From NCBI RefSeq assembly GCF_017592395.1, contig NZ_JAGFOU010000016.1, positions 19,949 to 83,948 on the forward strand: a stretch of 64,000 bases of DNA, read 5' to 3'. The position numbers and the translations under genes are program-made. Origin of the DNA: Actinomyces bowdenii (lineage in GTDB: Bacteria; Actinomycetota; Actinomycetes; Actinomycetales; Actinomycetaceae). The notes below the pieces were generated by a model. That model saw only the letters and a program-made list of their open reading frames with translations. It had not been told where the DNA came from and ran no database searches. Below are positions 53,497 to 64,000 of this stretch, piece by piece (the first letter of the stretch is position 1; each line of letters begins with the position of its first letter).

Positions 53497-53563
53497 TCAG
53501 CCCTCAACTGCTAGTTGCTGCTAATCCAGTCAAGATTAGCAGCAACTAGCAGTTGAGGGCTGA
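53497..53563. promoter_or_regulatory. 30-bp perfect inverted repeat at the fic promoter
   Basis: Arms of 30 bases (53497-53526 and 53534-53563) pair perfectly around CAGTCAA. Each arm holds two boxes of the CTGCTA type (AACTGCTAGTT and GCTGCTAATC). It begins one base upstream of the Fic start codon and would cover the ribosome-binding site and promoter. An autoregulatory operator bound by the Fic protein's own winged helix is a natural reading. Confidence 0.75.
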
Positions 53564-53614
53564 TGCGGGCAGCCTCAGGGGCTCGGGCGGGGGTGTGGGG
53601 CGGCTGGCACTCCG

Positions 53615-53651
53615 AACTGCTAGTTCTGGCAAGATTAGCAGTTATTAGCAG
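53615..53651. promoter_or_regulatory. Second, partial copy of the fic operator boxes
   Basis: AACTGCTAGTT, then GATTAGCAG and a further TTATTAGCAG repeat the half-sites of the 53497-53563 palindrome. The rest of 53652-53812 shows no gene. Confidence 0.6.
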
Positions 53652-53812
53652 TCGGGGGTCGGGGGCGGTGCGGCCGCCCCGCCGCGGGGTGTGCCGTCGT
53701 CGACCCCGGCGCGCGGGCCCGCGTGGCGCCCCGGCAGCCCGGGATACGGCGCCATCGCGTGGCCTTCCCGGGACTGCTTCCGTCAGGGCCCCGGACAGGG
53801 GAGGATAGAGGT

Positions 53813-55816
53813 ATGAGCGCCGCCACTCCCGTCCCCGAAGCCCTGTACGACCTCGTCTTCCACGCCCTGGACCCGCTGGAGGCCGCCGAGCGCGATGTCT
53901 TCCTCACCCGGGTCGAGCGCTGGTACCCCGACCTGCTCGACGGCCTGACCGTCCTGTACGGGGAGGCCGCCGCGGAGACCGCCATGACCCTGGTGGAGCG
54001 CGCCGCCCACGCCTACGCCGAGAGGGATCCCGAGCTGCGGCGCCTCGACCTGGCCCGCACCCTGGACCCCGCCTGGGCCCAGGACCCCGGCCGCATCGGG
54101 TACGCGGCCTACACCGAGCGCTTCGCCGGCACCCTGCGCGGCGTGGAGGAGCGCATCGACTACCTGCGCGAACTGGGCGTCACCTACCTCCACCTCATGC
54201 CCCTGCTCACCCCCCGCCCCGGGGACTCCGACGGCGGCTACGCCGTGGCCGACTACCGCACCGTCCGCGAGGACCTGGGGACCATGGCGGACCTGGAGGC
54301 CCTGACCGCCGAGCTGCGGCAGGCCGGCATCTCCCTGGTGGTGGACCTGGTCCTCAACCATGTGGCCGCCGAGCACGAGTGGGCCAGGCGCGCCCGCGCC
54401 GGGGAGCAGCGCTACCGCGACTACTTCCTCATCTTCCCCGACCGCACCGAGCCCGACGCCTACGAGCAGACCCTCCCCGAGGTCTTCCCTGACTTCGCCC
54501 CGGGCAACTTCACCTGGGACGAGGAGCTGGGCGGCTGGGTGTGGACCACCTTCAACTCCTTCCAGTGGGACATCAACTGGCGCAACCCCCGCGTCATGGA
54601 GGAGTACGCCCAGATCGTGCTCGACCTGGCCAACCGCGGGGTGGAGGTGCTGCGCCTGGACGCCATCGCCTTCACCATCAAGCGCAAGGGCACCGACTGC
54701 CAGGGCCAGCCCGAGGTCCACGCGATCACTGAGGTGCTGCGCGCCCTGACCCGCATCGCCTGCCCGGCGGTGGACCTCAAGGCCGAGGCGATCGTCGCCC
54801 CCACCGAGCTCCTCCAGTACCTGGGGCAGGGCAAGTACACCGGCAAGGTCTCCGACCTGGCCTACCACAACTCCCTCATGGTCCAGATCTGGTCGATGCT
54901 GGCCGCCCGGGACACCACCCTGGCGGTTGAGGCCCTCCAGAGCCTGCCGGTGGAGCCGTCGTCGGCCACCTGGATCACCTACCTGCGCTGCCACGACGAC
55001 ATCGGCTGGGCGATCGACGACGGCGACGCCGCCGCCGTCGGCCTCAACGGCTACGACCACCGCGCCTTCCTGGCCGACTGGTACCGGGGCCAGTGGCCCT
55101 GGAGTGACGCGCGCGGACTGGTCTTCCAGCACAACCCGGCCACCGGGGACCGCCGCATCGCCGGCACCGCGGCCTCCCTCATCGGCATCGAGGCCGCCGA
55201 CGAGGCCTGGCAGGGCGTGTCCGACGACGCCCCGGGCTTCAAGGCCGAGGAGCTGTGGACCTGGCGCGAGGAGCGCCTCAACGCCATGCGCATGGCCTAT
55301 GCCATCATCTACGGCTGGGGCGGCATCCCGGTGCTGTGGAGTGGGGATGAGCTCGCCCAGCCCAACGACCCCAACTGGGACACCGAGCCGGGCCATGAGG
55401 CCGACACCCGGTGGGCGGGGCGCCCGCGGCTCGATACGGCCCGCGCTGCCAACCGCCACGACCGCTCCACCGCCGAGGGCAGGGTCTTCACCGACCTGGC
55501 CCGCATGGCGCGCGTGCGTGCGGGCCTGCCCCAGCTGGAGGCCAGCACCCGCACCCGGGTGATGGATGTGGACGACCCCGGGGTGCTGGTCACCCACCGC
55601 GATCACCCGCGGGGCAGCTTCGTGGGCGTCTACAACGTCACCCCCGAGTGGCGCTCGGTCTCGGCGGCCCGGCTGGCCGAGCTGGGCGTCATGGGGGCCA
55701 GTGATGTCCTGACCGACACGGTGCCCTTCGGCTCGGCCTCCCTGGAGGGCGCCGGCGACGGCCGTGTGCCGGTGCCGCCCTACGCCGCCTGGTGGCTGGT
55801 GCGCTCCACCGACTGA
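53813..55816 (+). CDS. Amylosucrase (GH13 subfamily 4)
   Basis: Enzyme of 667 residues that moves glucose from sucrose onto an alpha-1,4-glucan, releasing fructose. The all-helical N-domain covers about 1-90. Barrel motifs are SDGGYAVADYRTVREDLGTM near 140, DLVLNHVAAEHEWARRA near 178, the nucleophile Asp in VEVLRLDAIAF near 285, the acid/base Glu in DLKAEAIV near 325, and HDDIGWAIDD near 390. These are hallmarks of amylosucrase rather than alpha-amylase. The lysine-alanine DLKAEAIV differs slightly from the common FFKSEAIV. Start ATG 53813 follows GGGGAGGATAGAGG. The product glucan could be turned over through phosphoglucomutase encoded 4 kb away. Confidence 0.92.
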   Translation: MSAATPVPEALYDLVFHALDPLEAAERDVFLTRVERWYPDLLDGLTVLYGEAAAETAMTLVERAAHAYAERDPELRRLDLARTLDPAWAQDPGRIGYAAYTERFAGTLRGVEERIDYLRELGVTYLHLMPLLTPRPGDSDGGYAVADYRTVREDLGTMADLEALTAELRQAGISLVVDLVLNHVAAEHEWARRARAGEQRYRDYFLIFPDRTEPDAYEQTLPEVFPDFAPGNFTWDEELGGWVWTTFNSFQWDINWRNPRVMEEYAQIVLDLANRGVEVLRLDAIAFTIKRKGTDCQGQPEVHAITEVLRALTRIACPAVDLKAEAIVAPTELLQYLGQGKYTGKVSDLAYHNSLMVQIWSMLAARDTTLAVEALQSLPVEPSSATWITYLRCHDDIGWAIDDGDAAAVGLNGYDHRAFLADWYRGQWPWSDARGLVFQHNPATGDRRIAGTAASLIGIEAADEAWQGVSDDAPGFKAEELWTWREERLNAMRMAYAIIYGWGGIPVLWSGDELAQPNDPNWDTEPGHEADTRWAGRPRLDTARAANRHDRSTAEGRVFTDLARMARVRAGLPQLEASTRTRVMDVDDPGVLVTHRDHPRGSFVGVYNVTPEWRSVSAARLAELGVMGASDVLTDTVPFGSASLEGAGDGRVPVPPYAAWWLVRSTD

Positions 55817-55834
55817 GGGTCAGTGGGCTGGTCG

Positions 55835-56035
55835 GGGGTGACTGGGATCCTGTGAGGATGCTGGATGCTGGGGAGATCCCTTGTGAGAGGGTCCGTCAGC
55901 ATCGCCGCCTGTATCTCGCGGATGTGCTGGAGTACCAGAGGCGCCAGCGCCGTGACGCCCGGGAGGCCCTGTCGGACATGGTGTCAGACGCGCAGGCCAT
56001 ACGACCTGGATCCCGATGAGGTGCGCCGAGAACGG
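55835..56035 (+). pseudogene. Remnant of an excisionase/antitoxin-type helix-turn-helix gene
   Basis: Translation gives VRMLDAGEIPCERVRQHRRL, then YLADVLEYQRRQRRDAREAL and SDMVSDAQA, the second half of the small HTH (MerR/Xis-like) proteins that act as antitoxins beside PIN-type toxins. The first helices are missing at the 5' end. After DAQA the reading frame shifts, and YDLDPDEVRRER, the usual C-terminal tail of these proteins, continues in another frame. No toxin gene remains. The rest of 55817-56193 holds nothing else recognisable. A small functional protein is unlikely given both defects. Confidence 0.6.
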
Positions 56036-56193
56036 TAGAAGAGGTGCTCGATCGTCTTGAGCATGAGGGTCTCAAGGGCTTGGCTGCCGCCTGCCGCCCC
56101 GACGTCGTGGGGTGAGCGGGTGCGGGAACGAGCTGGTGGCCCGCGGCTGCGACGCGGCGTCACGGCGTGGTGCCCGTGGTGCATCATGGTGGG

Positions 56194-57756
56194 ATGACGA
56201 TTCGCGACATCGCCGTCGAGCCTGACGAGGCCCTGGTCTCCACGGCCCTGGAGGAGACCACCCCCGCCGCCCTCATGGCCGGGGCGCTGCCCGCCGAGCG
56301 GGCCCCCCGCCCCCTGAGCGTCTTCGACCTCATGCGCATCGGCATCGGCCCCTCCTCCTCCCACACCGTGGGCCCCATGCGGGCCGGCCGCGCCTACGCC
56401 ACCGCGCTGGCGCAGGCCCTGAGCGCCGTCGGCCCCGGGCAGGGGCCGGCCCCCGCCGTCAGCCGCCTGACCATCGAGCTCTACGGCTCCCTGGGCGCCA
56501 CCGGCCGCGGGCACGCCACTGATCGGGCCGTCCTCATGGGGCTGGCGGGCCACGAGCCCGAGACCGTGCCCACCGACGTCTGCGCCTCCCACATGGAGCA
56601 GGTCGAGGCGGCCGAGGAGCTGGTCATCCACGGCGTCGGGCCGGTGCCCCTCGCCCCCGCCGCCGACATCCAGTTCCTGCCCGGCCGGGTCCTGCCCTAC
56701 CACGTCAACGGCATGACCCTGACCGCCTACCGGCCCGACGGAAGCGAGATCCTGCGCCGCACCTACTACTCGGTGGGCGGGGGCTTCGTCATGGAGGACG
56801 TGGGCGCCCCCGGTGCCCCCTCGATCCAGGCCCTGTCGACCGCCTCGGCCACCCAGGTGCACGCCACGCCCGCCCCCTACCCCTTCACCACCTCGGCCGC
56901 GCTGCTGGATATCTGCCGGCGCGAGGAGCTGGGGGTGGCCGACGTCGTGCTGGCCAATGAGATCTCCGCGCGGCCCCGCCATGAGGTCATCGCCTACCTG
57001 GACCGGCTGCGCTCCACCATGCGCGCCTGCATCGAGGCCGGTATCCGCGCCGAGGGCACCCTGCCCGGGGGGCTGGGGGTGCGGCGCCGCGCCAAGGCCC
57101 TCCATGAGCGCCTCCAGGCCCAGGCCCTCGGCCCCGGCAAGGCCTTCGCCATGGCCGACCCGCTGCGCGGCATGGACTGGGTGGACCTGTTCGCCCTGGC
57201 CGTCAACGAGGAGAACGCGGCGGGGCGCCGCGTGGTCACCGCCCCCACCAACGGCGCCGCCGGGATCGTGCCGGCCGTCCTGGCCTACTACGAGCGCTTC
57301 ATCCCCGGGGCCGACGACGACGGCGCCCGCCGCTTCCTGCTGGCCGCCACCGCCGTGGGGGGCCTGATCAAGACCAATGCCTCCATCGCCGGGGCCGAGG
57401 TGGGCTGCCAGGGGGAAGTGGGGTCGGCCTCCTCCATGGCGGCCGCCGGCCTGGCCGAGGCGCTGGGCGGCAGCCCGGCCCAGGTGGAGAACGCCGCCGA
57501 GATCGCCATGGAGCACAACCTGGGCCTGACCTGCGACCCCGTGGGCGGGCTGGTGCAGATCCCCTGCATCGAGCGCAATGCGGTGGCCGCGGTCAAGGCC
57601 ATCAACGCGGCGCGCATGGCCCTGTGGGGGGAGGGGCGCCACGCCGTCAGCCTCGACACGGTCATCGAGACGATGCGCCAGACCGGGGAGGACATGCTCG
57701 CCAAGTACAAGGAGACCTCCCGCGGCGGCCTGGCCGTCAACGTCATCGAGTGCTAA
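56194..57756 (+). CDS. sdaA: L-serine ammonia-lyase (iron-sulfur serine dehydratase)
   Basis: Single-chain [4Fe-4S] L-serine dehydratase of 520 residues converting L-serine to pyruvate and ammonia. The beta domain starts [24 protein letters not shown] near residue 41. The alpha domain has [24 protein letters not shown] near 340. Cluster-binding Cys are seen in [29 protein letters not shown] and the C-terminal IEC tail that occupies the active site in this family. ATG 56194 is chosen as the start of the conserved region; the frame reaches GTG 56167. It is followed by a perfect 70-bp palindrome. Confidence 0.95.
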   Translation: MTIRDIAVEPDEALVSTALEETTPAALMAGALPAERAPRPLSVFDLMRIGIGPSSSHTVGPMRAGRAYATALAQALSAVGPGQGPAPAVSRLTIELYGSLGATGRGHATDRAVLMGLAGHEPETVPTDVCASHMEQVEAAEELVIHGVGPVPLAPAADIQFLPGRVLPYHVNGMTLTAYRPDGSEILRRTYYSVGGGFVMEDVGAPGAPSIQALSTASATQVHATPAPYPFTTSAALLDICRREELGVADVVLANEISARPRHEVIAYLDRLRSTMRACIEAGIRAEGTLPGGLGVRRRAKALHERLQAQALGPGKAFAMADPLRGMDWVDLFALAVNEENAAGRRVVTAPTNGAAGIVPAVLAYYERFIPGADDDGARRFLLAATAVGGLIKTNASIAGAEVGCQGEVGSASSMAAAGLAEALGGSPAQVENAAEIAMEHNLGLTCDPVGGLVQIPCIERNAVAAVKAINAARMALWGEGRHAVSLDTVIETMRQTGEDMLAKYKETSRGGLAVNVIEC

Positions 57757-57764
57757 CCCCTTCT

Positions 57765-57834
57765 TTTCGACAATTTGCATGAGATCGTACTTCTCCAGGC
57801 CTGGAGAAGTACGATCTCATGCAAATTGTCGAAA
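57765..57834. terminator. Perfect 70-bp palindrome between convergent genes
   Basis: Arms of 35 bases meet with no spacer at AGGCCT and match at every position. The outer 25 bases of each arm are AT-rich compared with the flanking genes, and the ends read TTTCGACAATTTGCATGAGA and its complement. It fills the gap between the sdaA stop (57756) and the YwiC-like stop (57836), so it would act as a two-way terminator. Its length and perfection are unusual. Confidence 0.85.
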
Positions 57835-57835
57835 G

Positions 57836-58909
57836 TCAGGGGGTGGACAGGGTCAGCAGGAAGGCCACGCACATGACGACCTCGACGATCCCCAGCACCC
57901 CGGGCCGCAGGGGGCGGTGGCGGGTGCGCACCAGGCGCCACTGCCACAGGGGCATCACCAGGGATCGCAGCGCCAGCACCACCCACAGCGCCGCATGCGC
58001 CACCGGCAGGTAGCCGCCCGAGGCCAGCCAGATCGTAACCCCGGCCATTGCCGCATGGGCCGCCACCTCACCGGCCAGCAGCGGGTAGTTGAAGCGCTCG
58101 CGGATCATCGACTTGATGTAGGGCACCGTCCCGCAGAAGTAGGCCGCCGTCAGGCCCGTGACCAGCCACATCCAGGGCCAGCCCGTCAGCGCGCCGTTGG
58201 GGGAGCCCCCCGGCAGCTCGGAGGCCCCCGCCCCCAGGCCCAGGAAGCCGCCCGCGCCGCGCACCGCCAGGCTGTAGGTGACCGCGGCCATGAGGGATGC
58301 GGCCGCCGTTGTGACCAGCCCCGAGATGAGGGAGCGCTCATGGCCCCGCCACACCTGGTGGACGGCGATGGCGAACAGGGGCGCCAGCGGCACCGCCCAC
58401 TGCACCAGGTAGGGCGCGGCGATGAGGGTGATGAGCGCCAGCAGGGCGGTCCACCCCGTGTAGACCAGCAGCGGCAGAAGGATGAGGGCGCGGCGGCGCG
58501 GCGAGCGCGTGCGCAGCCACTGCGACCACGCCCAGTAAGTGAGGTAGGCCCCCCACCAGGCGGGCAGGAGCAGCAGGTTCACCCAGGACCAGCCCCCCAC
58601 CACCCAGCCGACGATCGGTGGGAGCACCAGCATCGACCAGGCGCCGTGCTGGTTGGGCACCCATGCCTTGCGGCCGGGCTGGCGCCGGATCTGCTCCTGG
58701 GTGGGCGGCGGGGCCGGCCGGGGCCGGCCTGTTGAGAGCATGACGTCGTCAGAGGGGCCGGGCCGTGATTGGTGGGAGGGGGCGGAGCGCGGCCCGGCCG
58801 GCTCCGACGGCGCACTGGCGCTGACGGCGGCCTGCTCGGGGACGCCGTGCTGGTCTGAGAGGCGCTCCACCCTGCGCTGGGAGGGCCCGGAGGGGCGGGA
58901 CTGACTCAC
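57836..58909 (-). CDS. YwiC-like integral membrane protein
   Basis: Membrane protein of 357 residues belonging to the YwiC-like family, whose function is unknown. The family's opening block [19 protein letters not shown] lies near residue 83. About ten hydrophobic helices follow, for example [31 protein letters not shown] near 275 sits in the usual position for the family's basic loop. The first 75 residues are a hydrophilic Ser/Pro-rich extension. It is convergent with sdaA and shares the 70-bp palindrome as terminator. Members in Bacillus lie in a nitrate/anaerobic region, but nothing in this window ties it to that. Confidence 0.85.
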   Translation of the reverse strand: MSQSRPSGPSQRRVERLSDQHGVPEQAAVSASAPSEPAGPRSAPSHQSRPGPSDDVMLSTGRPRPAPPPTQEQIRRQPGRKAWVPNQHGAWSMLVLPPIVGWVVGGWSWVNLLLLPAWWGAYLTYWAWSQWLRTRSPRRRALILLPLLVYTGWTALLALITLIAAPYLVQWAVPLAPLFAIAVHQVWRGHERSLISGLVTTAAASLMAAVTYSLAVRGAGGFLGLGAGASELPGGSPNGALTGWPWMWLVTGLTAAYFCGTVPYIKSMIRERFNYPLLAGEVAAHAAMAGVTIWLASGGYLPVAHAALWVVLALRSLVMPLWQWRLVRTRHRPLRPGVLGIVEVVMCVAFLLTLSTP

Positions 58910-58989
58910 ATGGAGCAGCCTATCGTCCCGCCTCTTGTGCTCCCCTCACCGGGCGTGGCCAGTAGCGCCCGCGCGGCCACGGGGCCCGG

Positions 58990-59520
58990 TCATCTCAGCG
59001 TCGCCCGCCCCGGGTCGATGGCGATCTTGACGCTGGTGTGGTCGCGGGCCGCCTCCATGGCCTCGCGCCACTGGTCCAGGCCGAAGGTGTGGGTGACGAT
59101 CGGCGCCTCGTCGAGGATCCCGCCCGCCAGCAGGGCGACGGCGTCATGCACATCGGCCCGCATGGCATTGGAGCCCCCGGAGACCGTCAGCTCCTCGTAG
59201 TGCACGGTGTTGGGCTGGATCGAGGCGCGCGAGCCCCGGGGGAATCCCGCGAACCAGCTGCCCCGCCCCCGGGCGCCGCCAGCTCCAGGGAGGCGTCTTC
59301 CAGCTCTTCGGCCCCGATGGCCCCGATGACGACGTCGGCGCCCCATCCGCCGCTCGCCTCAGCCACCGCCGACGCGGCATCCTCGGGCGCCACCGCCACG
59401 GCGCCCAGGTCCTCGGCGACCCGCCGGCGCAGCGGGTTGCGCCCCGAGACGATGACCCTGCCCGCACCTGCGCCGAGCCCCCGGCACCCCTCAGCGAACC
59501 GGGCGGGAGCGCCGTCGGTA
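58990..59520 (-). pseudogene. Truncated, frameshifted zinc-type alcohol/polyol dehydrogenase
   Basis: Only the C-terminal half of a medium-chain dehydrogenase is left. GRVIVSGRNPLRRRVAEDLGAVAVAPED and EASGGWGADVVIGAIGAEELE (about 59300-59460) are the NAD-binding part. Near 59265, in a C-rich run, the frame changes and the match continues SWFAGFPRGSRASIQPNTVH, then YEELTVSGGSNAMRADVHDA and DEAPIVTHTFGLDQWREAME to the stop at 58990. The catalytic zinc domain is absent. It lies directly downstream of pgm on the same strand. The frameshift could be a sequencing error, but the missing N-terminal half means it is broken in any case. Confidence 0.75.
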
Positions 59521-59562
59521 TCGGTGAGGAAAGCGGGGGGGCTCGGCGGGACGGGGAGGGGA

Positions 59563-61245
<1,683 letters not shown>

Positions 61246-61450
61246 GGGGGCAGTGTGTCACGGGCCACTGGAGCCGTCAGCCCGTTTCGCTGCCCGGGCA
61301 TCACGGCGTCTCGTAGCGCGGACATGCGGGGTGCTCGCGGCGGGGCAATGGTCCTAGGTGCGCCCTCTGGGGGTTGTGGGCGGGGAGGGTGGGGGCTTGA
61401 GGCGGTGTGGGGCTGGTAGCGGGCCAGGGCTGGTGGTGGGGTGCGGTTGG

Positions 61451-61527
61451 GCGTCACTTCGCGACAGAGGCGTCACTTCGCGCAAAGAGCGACACCTACA
61501 AGTACCGTCCAAGTCGCGAAGTGACGC
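61451..61527. repeat. Dispersed intergenic hairpin repeat, copy B
   Basis: GCGTCACTTCGCG occurs at 61451-61463 and 61470-61482, and the facing arm CGCGAAGTGACGC at 61515-61527. The core AAAGAGCGAC/ACCTACAAG matches copy A at 20098-20193. It lies in the 535-base gap 61246-61780, which otherwise shows no gene. Confidence 0.75.
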
Positions 61528-61780
61528 CCCGGCCGCCACGTGAGGTCCAGCCCGCTCCTCGCCGGGCTCCCCGGTGCCGCGGCGCCCAGGTGCCGGCACC
61601 GCGGGCCGTGCGCCACCGAGCTCCGCCGGCCGCCGTTGGCCATCTCCCGGGGAAGTGCACCTAGAGTGGGAGCGGGCCGGGCGCGGGCGCCCCCCTGCCC
61701 GGGTCGCCCGCCGTGCCTGCGTCGACTGCGCCTCGTCTGCGCGCGCTCCCAGGACTGTTCCGAGAACCAATGGAGGAATG

Positions 61781-62179
61781 ATGACCGTCACCCGTATCGC
61801 CACCGACCGCGCCCCCGCCGCTGTGGGCTCCTACGCCCAGGGCGTCTCCACGGGGGACGGCGCCGGCTCACTGGTCTTCGTCTCCGGTCAGGTGCCGCTC
61901 GACCCCGCCACCGGCACGCTGGTCGAGGGCGACGTGCAGGCCCAGGCCGAGCAGGTGCTCAAGAATGTGGGCGCCATCCTCGCCCAGGCGGGCCTGGGGT
62001 ACGACGACGTCGTCAAGACCACCGTCCTGCTGGCCGACATCGCCGATTTCGCCGCCGTCAACGAGGTCTACGCCCGCTACTTCACCGGTGAGGCCCTGCC
62101 CGCCCGCGCCGCCTTCGCCGTCGCCGGGCTCCCCCTGGGGGCGCGGGTGGAGATCGAGGCCGTCGCCGCCCGGTCCTGA
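61781..62179 (+). CDS. ridA: RidA-family reactive imine deaminase
   Basis: Cytosolic trimeric protein of 132 residues that hydrolyses enamine/imine intermediates such as 2-aminoacrylate made by serine/threonine dehydratases. Typical segments are APAAVGSYAQGV near residue 11, LVFVSGQVPLDPATG near 30, VVKTTVLLADIADFAAVNEVYARYF near 75-99, and PLGARVEIEAVA at the end, which carries the catalytic Arg. ATG 61781 has GGAGG four bases before it; the ATG at 61778 directly ahead is too close to the site. A serine dehydratase gene lies about 4 kb away, a functional match for this enzyme. Confidence 0.94.
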   Translation: MTVTRIATDRAPAAVGSYAQGVSTGDGAGSLVFVSGQVPLDPATGTLVEGDVQAQAEQVLKNVGAILAQAGLGYDDVVKTTVLLADIADFAAVNEVYARYFTGEALPARAAFAVAGLPLGARVEIEAVAARS

Positions 62180-62245
62180 GCGCGGGGGCGCTGCCGGCGA
62201 CTAGCCTGGTGGCGCTTCCCATCCCCACTCTCATCGGAGGGCGAC

Positions 62246-63835
62246 ATGTCCGATCTGATCATCCGCTGGGGCGGGCTGCGAGCTCTCGCCTCCCTGAGCC
62301 TCAGGCTCATCCTGGCCCTGGTGCTGCTGGTGGGGCTGCCCCTGTGGGCCCTGTGGCCCTTCGGCCGCAGCCACGTCCCCCAGGTGGAGGTGCACGATGA
62401 GGCGCAGGTGCTTCAAGCTGATGCGGTGCGCCAGGACCTGGAGGAGGTCCGCTTCCGCCAGGATGTGCGCCTGGCGGTGGTGACCCTCGATGTGGGGTAC
62501 GACGAGAATCTCAACGCCGCCGTCCTGGAGTACGCCCGCGCCAATGAGCCCGGTTGGATCGATGACAACCCCAACTACTGGGCCGATGGCCTGGTGATCC
62601 TGGCGGTCTCGCCCTCGGGGCGCTGGGTGGGGTGCTACTTCGGTGAGGACGTCAAGGTAGACCTGGGCATCCAGTCCCAGATCCAGGAGTCGGCCAAGAG
62701 CCGCTTCCGGGCCGCCGACTGGGCCGGGGGCATCGAGGCGATGGCGCGCACCAGCGCGGAGGTGATCGGCAGGCCGGTTCCCTCCGACACCGCAGTCGTC
62801 CTGCTGTGCATCCTGGGGGTCGGCGGCGGGGTGATCATCCTGGGGTGGATGCTGTGGGCGCGGGGCGAGGCCCGCAGCCGCTTCAAGCGCGCCTCGCGGC
62901 ACTACACGCAGGTGACCACGGACTATGACGTCACCCGGATCCGGGCCGAGCTCATCCCCGCCGACGACGCCCATGGGGCGCAGGTGCTGGCGCGCTTCGG
63001 CTGGTTCGAGGACCGCTACGCCAGCCTGACCCGCGCCTTCAACGGGTTCGGGGAGCGGCGGGGCGCCCAGTGGTTCGAGATGGGGCTGCGGGTCAAGGCC
63101 CGGGCGATGGAGGAGCAGGCCCGTGAGCTGGACTCCCTCGACGACGCGATCGCCAACGCAGCGGCGCTGCTCACCCTGTCCGAGGGGTGGCAGAAGGCCT
63201 GGCACAACGAGCTGGGGCCGGTCCAGGAGGACCTGGCCTCCCTGAAATCGCTGTGCGCCTCGGTGGCCTCGAAGAACAGCGGTGTTGACGTCGAGCCGGA
63301 CCGGGCCTGGGTGCGCCAGCGCAGCGACCGGTTGGCTCAGATGGCGGGTGCGCTCGCGCACGGCAGCCTGACCCCGTCGGCCGCTCTCGATGAGTTGGAC
63401 GCGACCTCCCAGGAGGTCGGCGTGCGCGCCGACTCCCTGGCGCGCAGGGCGCTGGAGGCCGATACCTCCTCACTGGGGCGCACGCGGCTGCAGCGCTACG
63501 AGAGCGACTACTCCCGCAGGGCCCGCTTCGGCTCCGCGCACTACGCGGGCTGGTGGGTGCTCGATGGGCACCGCTCCTCCTACAGCCCGGCCGCGACGAT
63601 CCGGATCAACCCCGACTCCCCCGGTGCGAGCGCCTCGGGAGTGCGGTGGACGGGGGCGGGTTCGTCCTCCCAGTTCTCCTCGCCGATCTCGGGGCTGGTG
63701 ACGGGCTACAGCTCGGCGGTGAGCTATACGCCCGCCAGCAGCGGCTCCTCAGGCGGCTTCTCCGGGTCCTCCTTCTCCGGCGGGGGCTACTCCGGGGGCG
63801 GCTTCTCGGGGGCGGGCTCCAGCTCGCACTTCTGA
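62246..63835 (+). CDS. TPM-domain membrane protein (actinobacterial DUF5129-like)
   Basis: Protein of 529 residues. A hydrophobic segment near residues 15-36 (LRLILALVLLVGLPLWAL) acts as signal anchor. A TPM-like extracytoplasmic domain follows (about 45-170: DLEEVRFRQDVRLAVVTLDV, then ADGLVILAVSPSGRWVGCYF). A second helix (VVLLCILGVGGGVIILGWML) precedes a helical region rich in Arg, Glu and Ala (about 210-440). The C-terminal 100 residues are Ser/Gly-rich and end SSSHF, like the GGGxSGGGGS tails of TPM proteins. The family's role is unknown, perhaps in membrane-protein or envelope quality control. GTG or other starts are unlikely, since ATG 62246 follows GGAGG. Confidence 0.75.
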   Translation: MSDLIIRWGGLRALASLSLRLILALVLLVGLPLWALWPFGRSHVPQVEVHDEAQVLQADAVRQDLEEVRFRQDVRLAVVTLDVGYDENLNAAVLEYARANEPGWIDDNPNYWADGLVILAVSPSGRWVGCYFGEDVKVDLGIQSQIQESAKSRFRAADWAGGIEAMARTSAEVIGRPVPSDTAVVLLCILGVGGGVIILGWMLWARGEARSRFKRASRHYTQVTTDYDVTRIRAELIPADDAHGAQVLARFGWFEDRYASLTRAFNGFGERRGAQWFEMGLRVKARAMEEQARELDSLDDAIANAAALLTLSEGWQKAWHNELGPVQEDLASLKSLCASVASKNSGVDVEPDRAWVRQRSDRLAQMAGALAHGSLTPSAALDELDATSQEVGVRADSLARRALEADTSSLGRTRLQRYESDYSRRARFGSAHYAGWWVLDGHRSSYSPAATIRINPDSPGASASGVRWTGAGSSSQFSSPISGLVTGYSSAVSYTPASSGSSGGFSGSSFSGGGYSGGGFSGAGSSSHF

Positions 63836-63868
63836 GCGCCGCCGACGGGCGCGCCAGCACCGCCTGCC

Positions 63869-64000
63869 CTAGCTGTTCTTCCTCGTGAGGTTGTGAACGC
63901 GTTGTGAGGGGGTTTGGCCTGCGATGCCTGTGTGGGGTCGGTGGTGATTGTAGTGGTGGAGCCACTGGTCGTAGGCCTGTTCGCGTTCGGTCTCGCTGGT
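63869..64000 (-). mobile_element. 3' end of an IS481/IS3-type transposase gene (partial, runs off the window)
   Basis: The minus strand encodes 43 residues ending in TAG at 63869: TSETEREQAYDQWLHHYNHH, then RPHTGIAGQTPSQRVHNLTR and KNS. This is the typical last part of a DDE (rve) integrase-core transposase, in which YN.HRPH follows the catalytic Glu. The inverted repeat cannot be placed with confidence. The rest of the element lies beyond 64000. Confidence 0.85.

Overview
The window is very GC-rich DNA from one actinobacterial chromosome. The gene content points to Actinomyces or a close relative: a PPi-type PEP carboxykinase beside a Dcu-family C4-dicarboxylate carrier, amylosucrase with phosphoglucomutase, a DtxR/IdeR-type iron box, a CsoR copper circuit, and the rpsF-ssb-rpsR-rplI block followed some 7 kb later by dnaB. 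No rRNA, tRNA or CRISPR array was seen. The genus is inferred from gene content only.

Layout. Positions 1-1521 hold the end of a copper locus (copZ, csoR, two CsoR operators) and an LRV-domain membrane protein. Positions 1543-12640 hold a ribosomal-peptide (RiPP) cluster: an orphan response regulator, YcaO cyclodehydratase, two ThiF-like partners (one fused to a SagB-like oxidase), a second SagB-like oxidase, a 66-residue Cys-rich precursor, an M50 protease with a PqqD-like domain, and a split LanB dehydratase. The precursor core has a Cys, Ser or Thr at exactly every third residue from 27 to 66. Positions 12677-18490 hold a sugar ABC importer, a secreted GH16 enzyme and a LacI regulator. Positions 18503-25577 hold purB, an iron-boxed siderophore-interacting protein, two methyltransferases (one fused to a GNAT domain) and a divergent SDR/HxlR pair. 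Positions 25586-38441 hold a Ca2+-type P-ATPase, a repeat-rich stretch with no recognisable gene, PPi-PEPCK, the dicarboxylate carrier and a class A PBP.

Positions 38540-48553 hold the ribosomal/replication block. Between rplI and dnaB sit an operator array, two coupled STAND-type ATPases (one with six nearly identical TPR units), a frameshifted AlkC-like gene and a MATE exporter. Positions 48559-53651 hold an amino-acid permease and DDAH, a pyridoxine/HMP kinase, a repeat pair, and a Fic AMPylase with palindromic operators. Positions 53813-64000 hold amylosucrase, an HTH remnant, serine dehydratase followed by a perfect 70-bp palindrome, a YwiC-like protein, an ADH remnant, pgm, ridA, a TPM-domain protein and the end of an IS transposase.

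How the genes work together. The RiPP enzymes should install azoles at Cys/Ser/Thr, oxidise them, dehydrate the remaining Ser, and remove the leader. PEPCK and the Dcu-type carrier fit CO2-fixing succinate fermentation. Amylosucrase and Pgm link sucrose to glycogen. Several dispersed intergenic repeats recur at distant sites, and two poly-G tracts look like assembly artefacts. All family assignments were made by reading translations; no database search was run.
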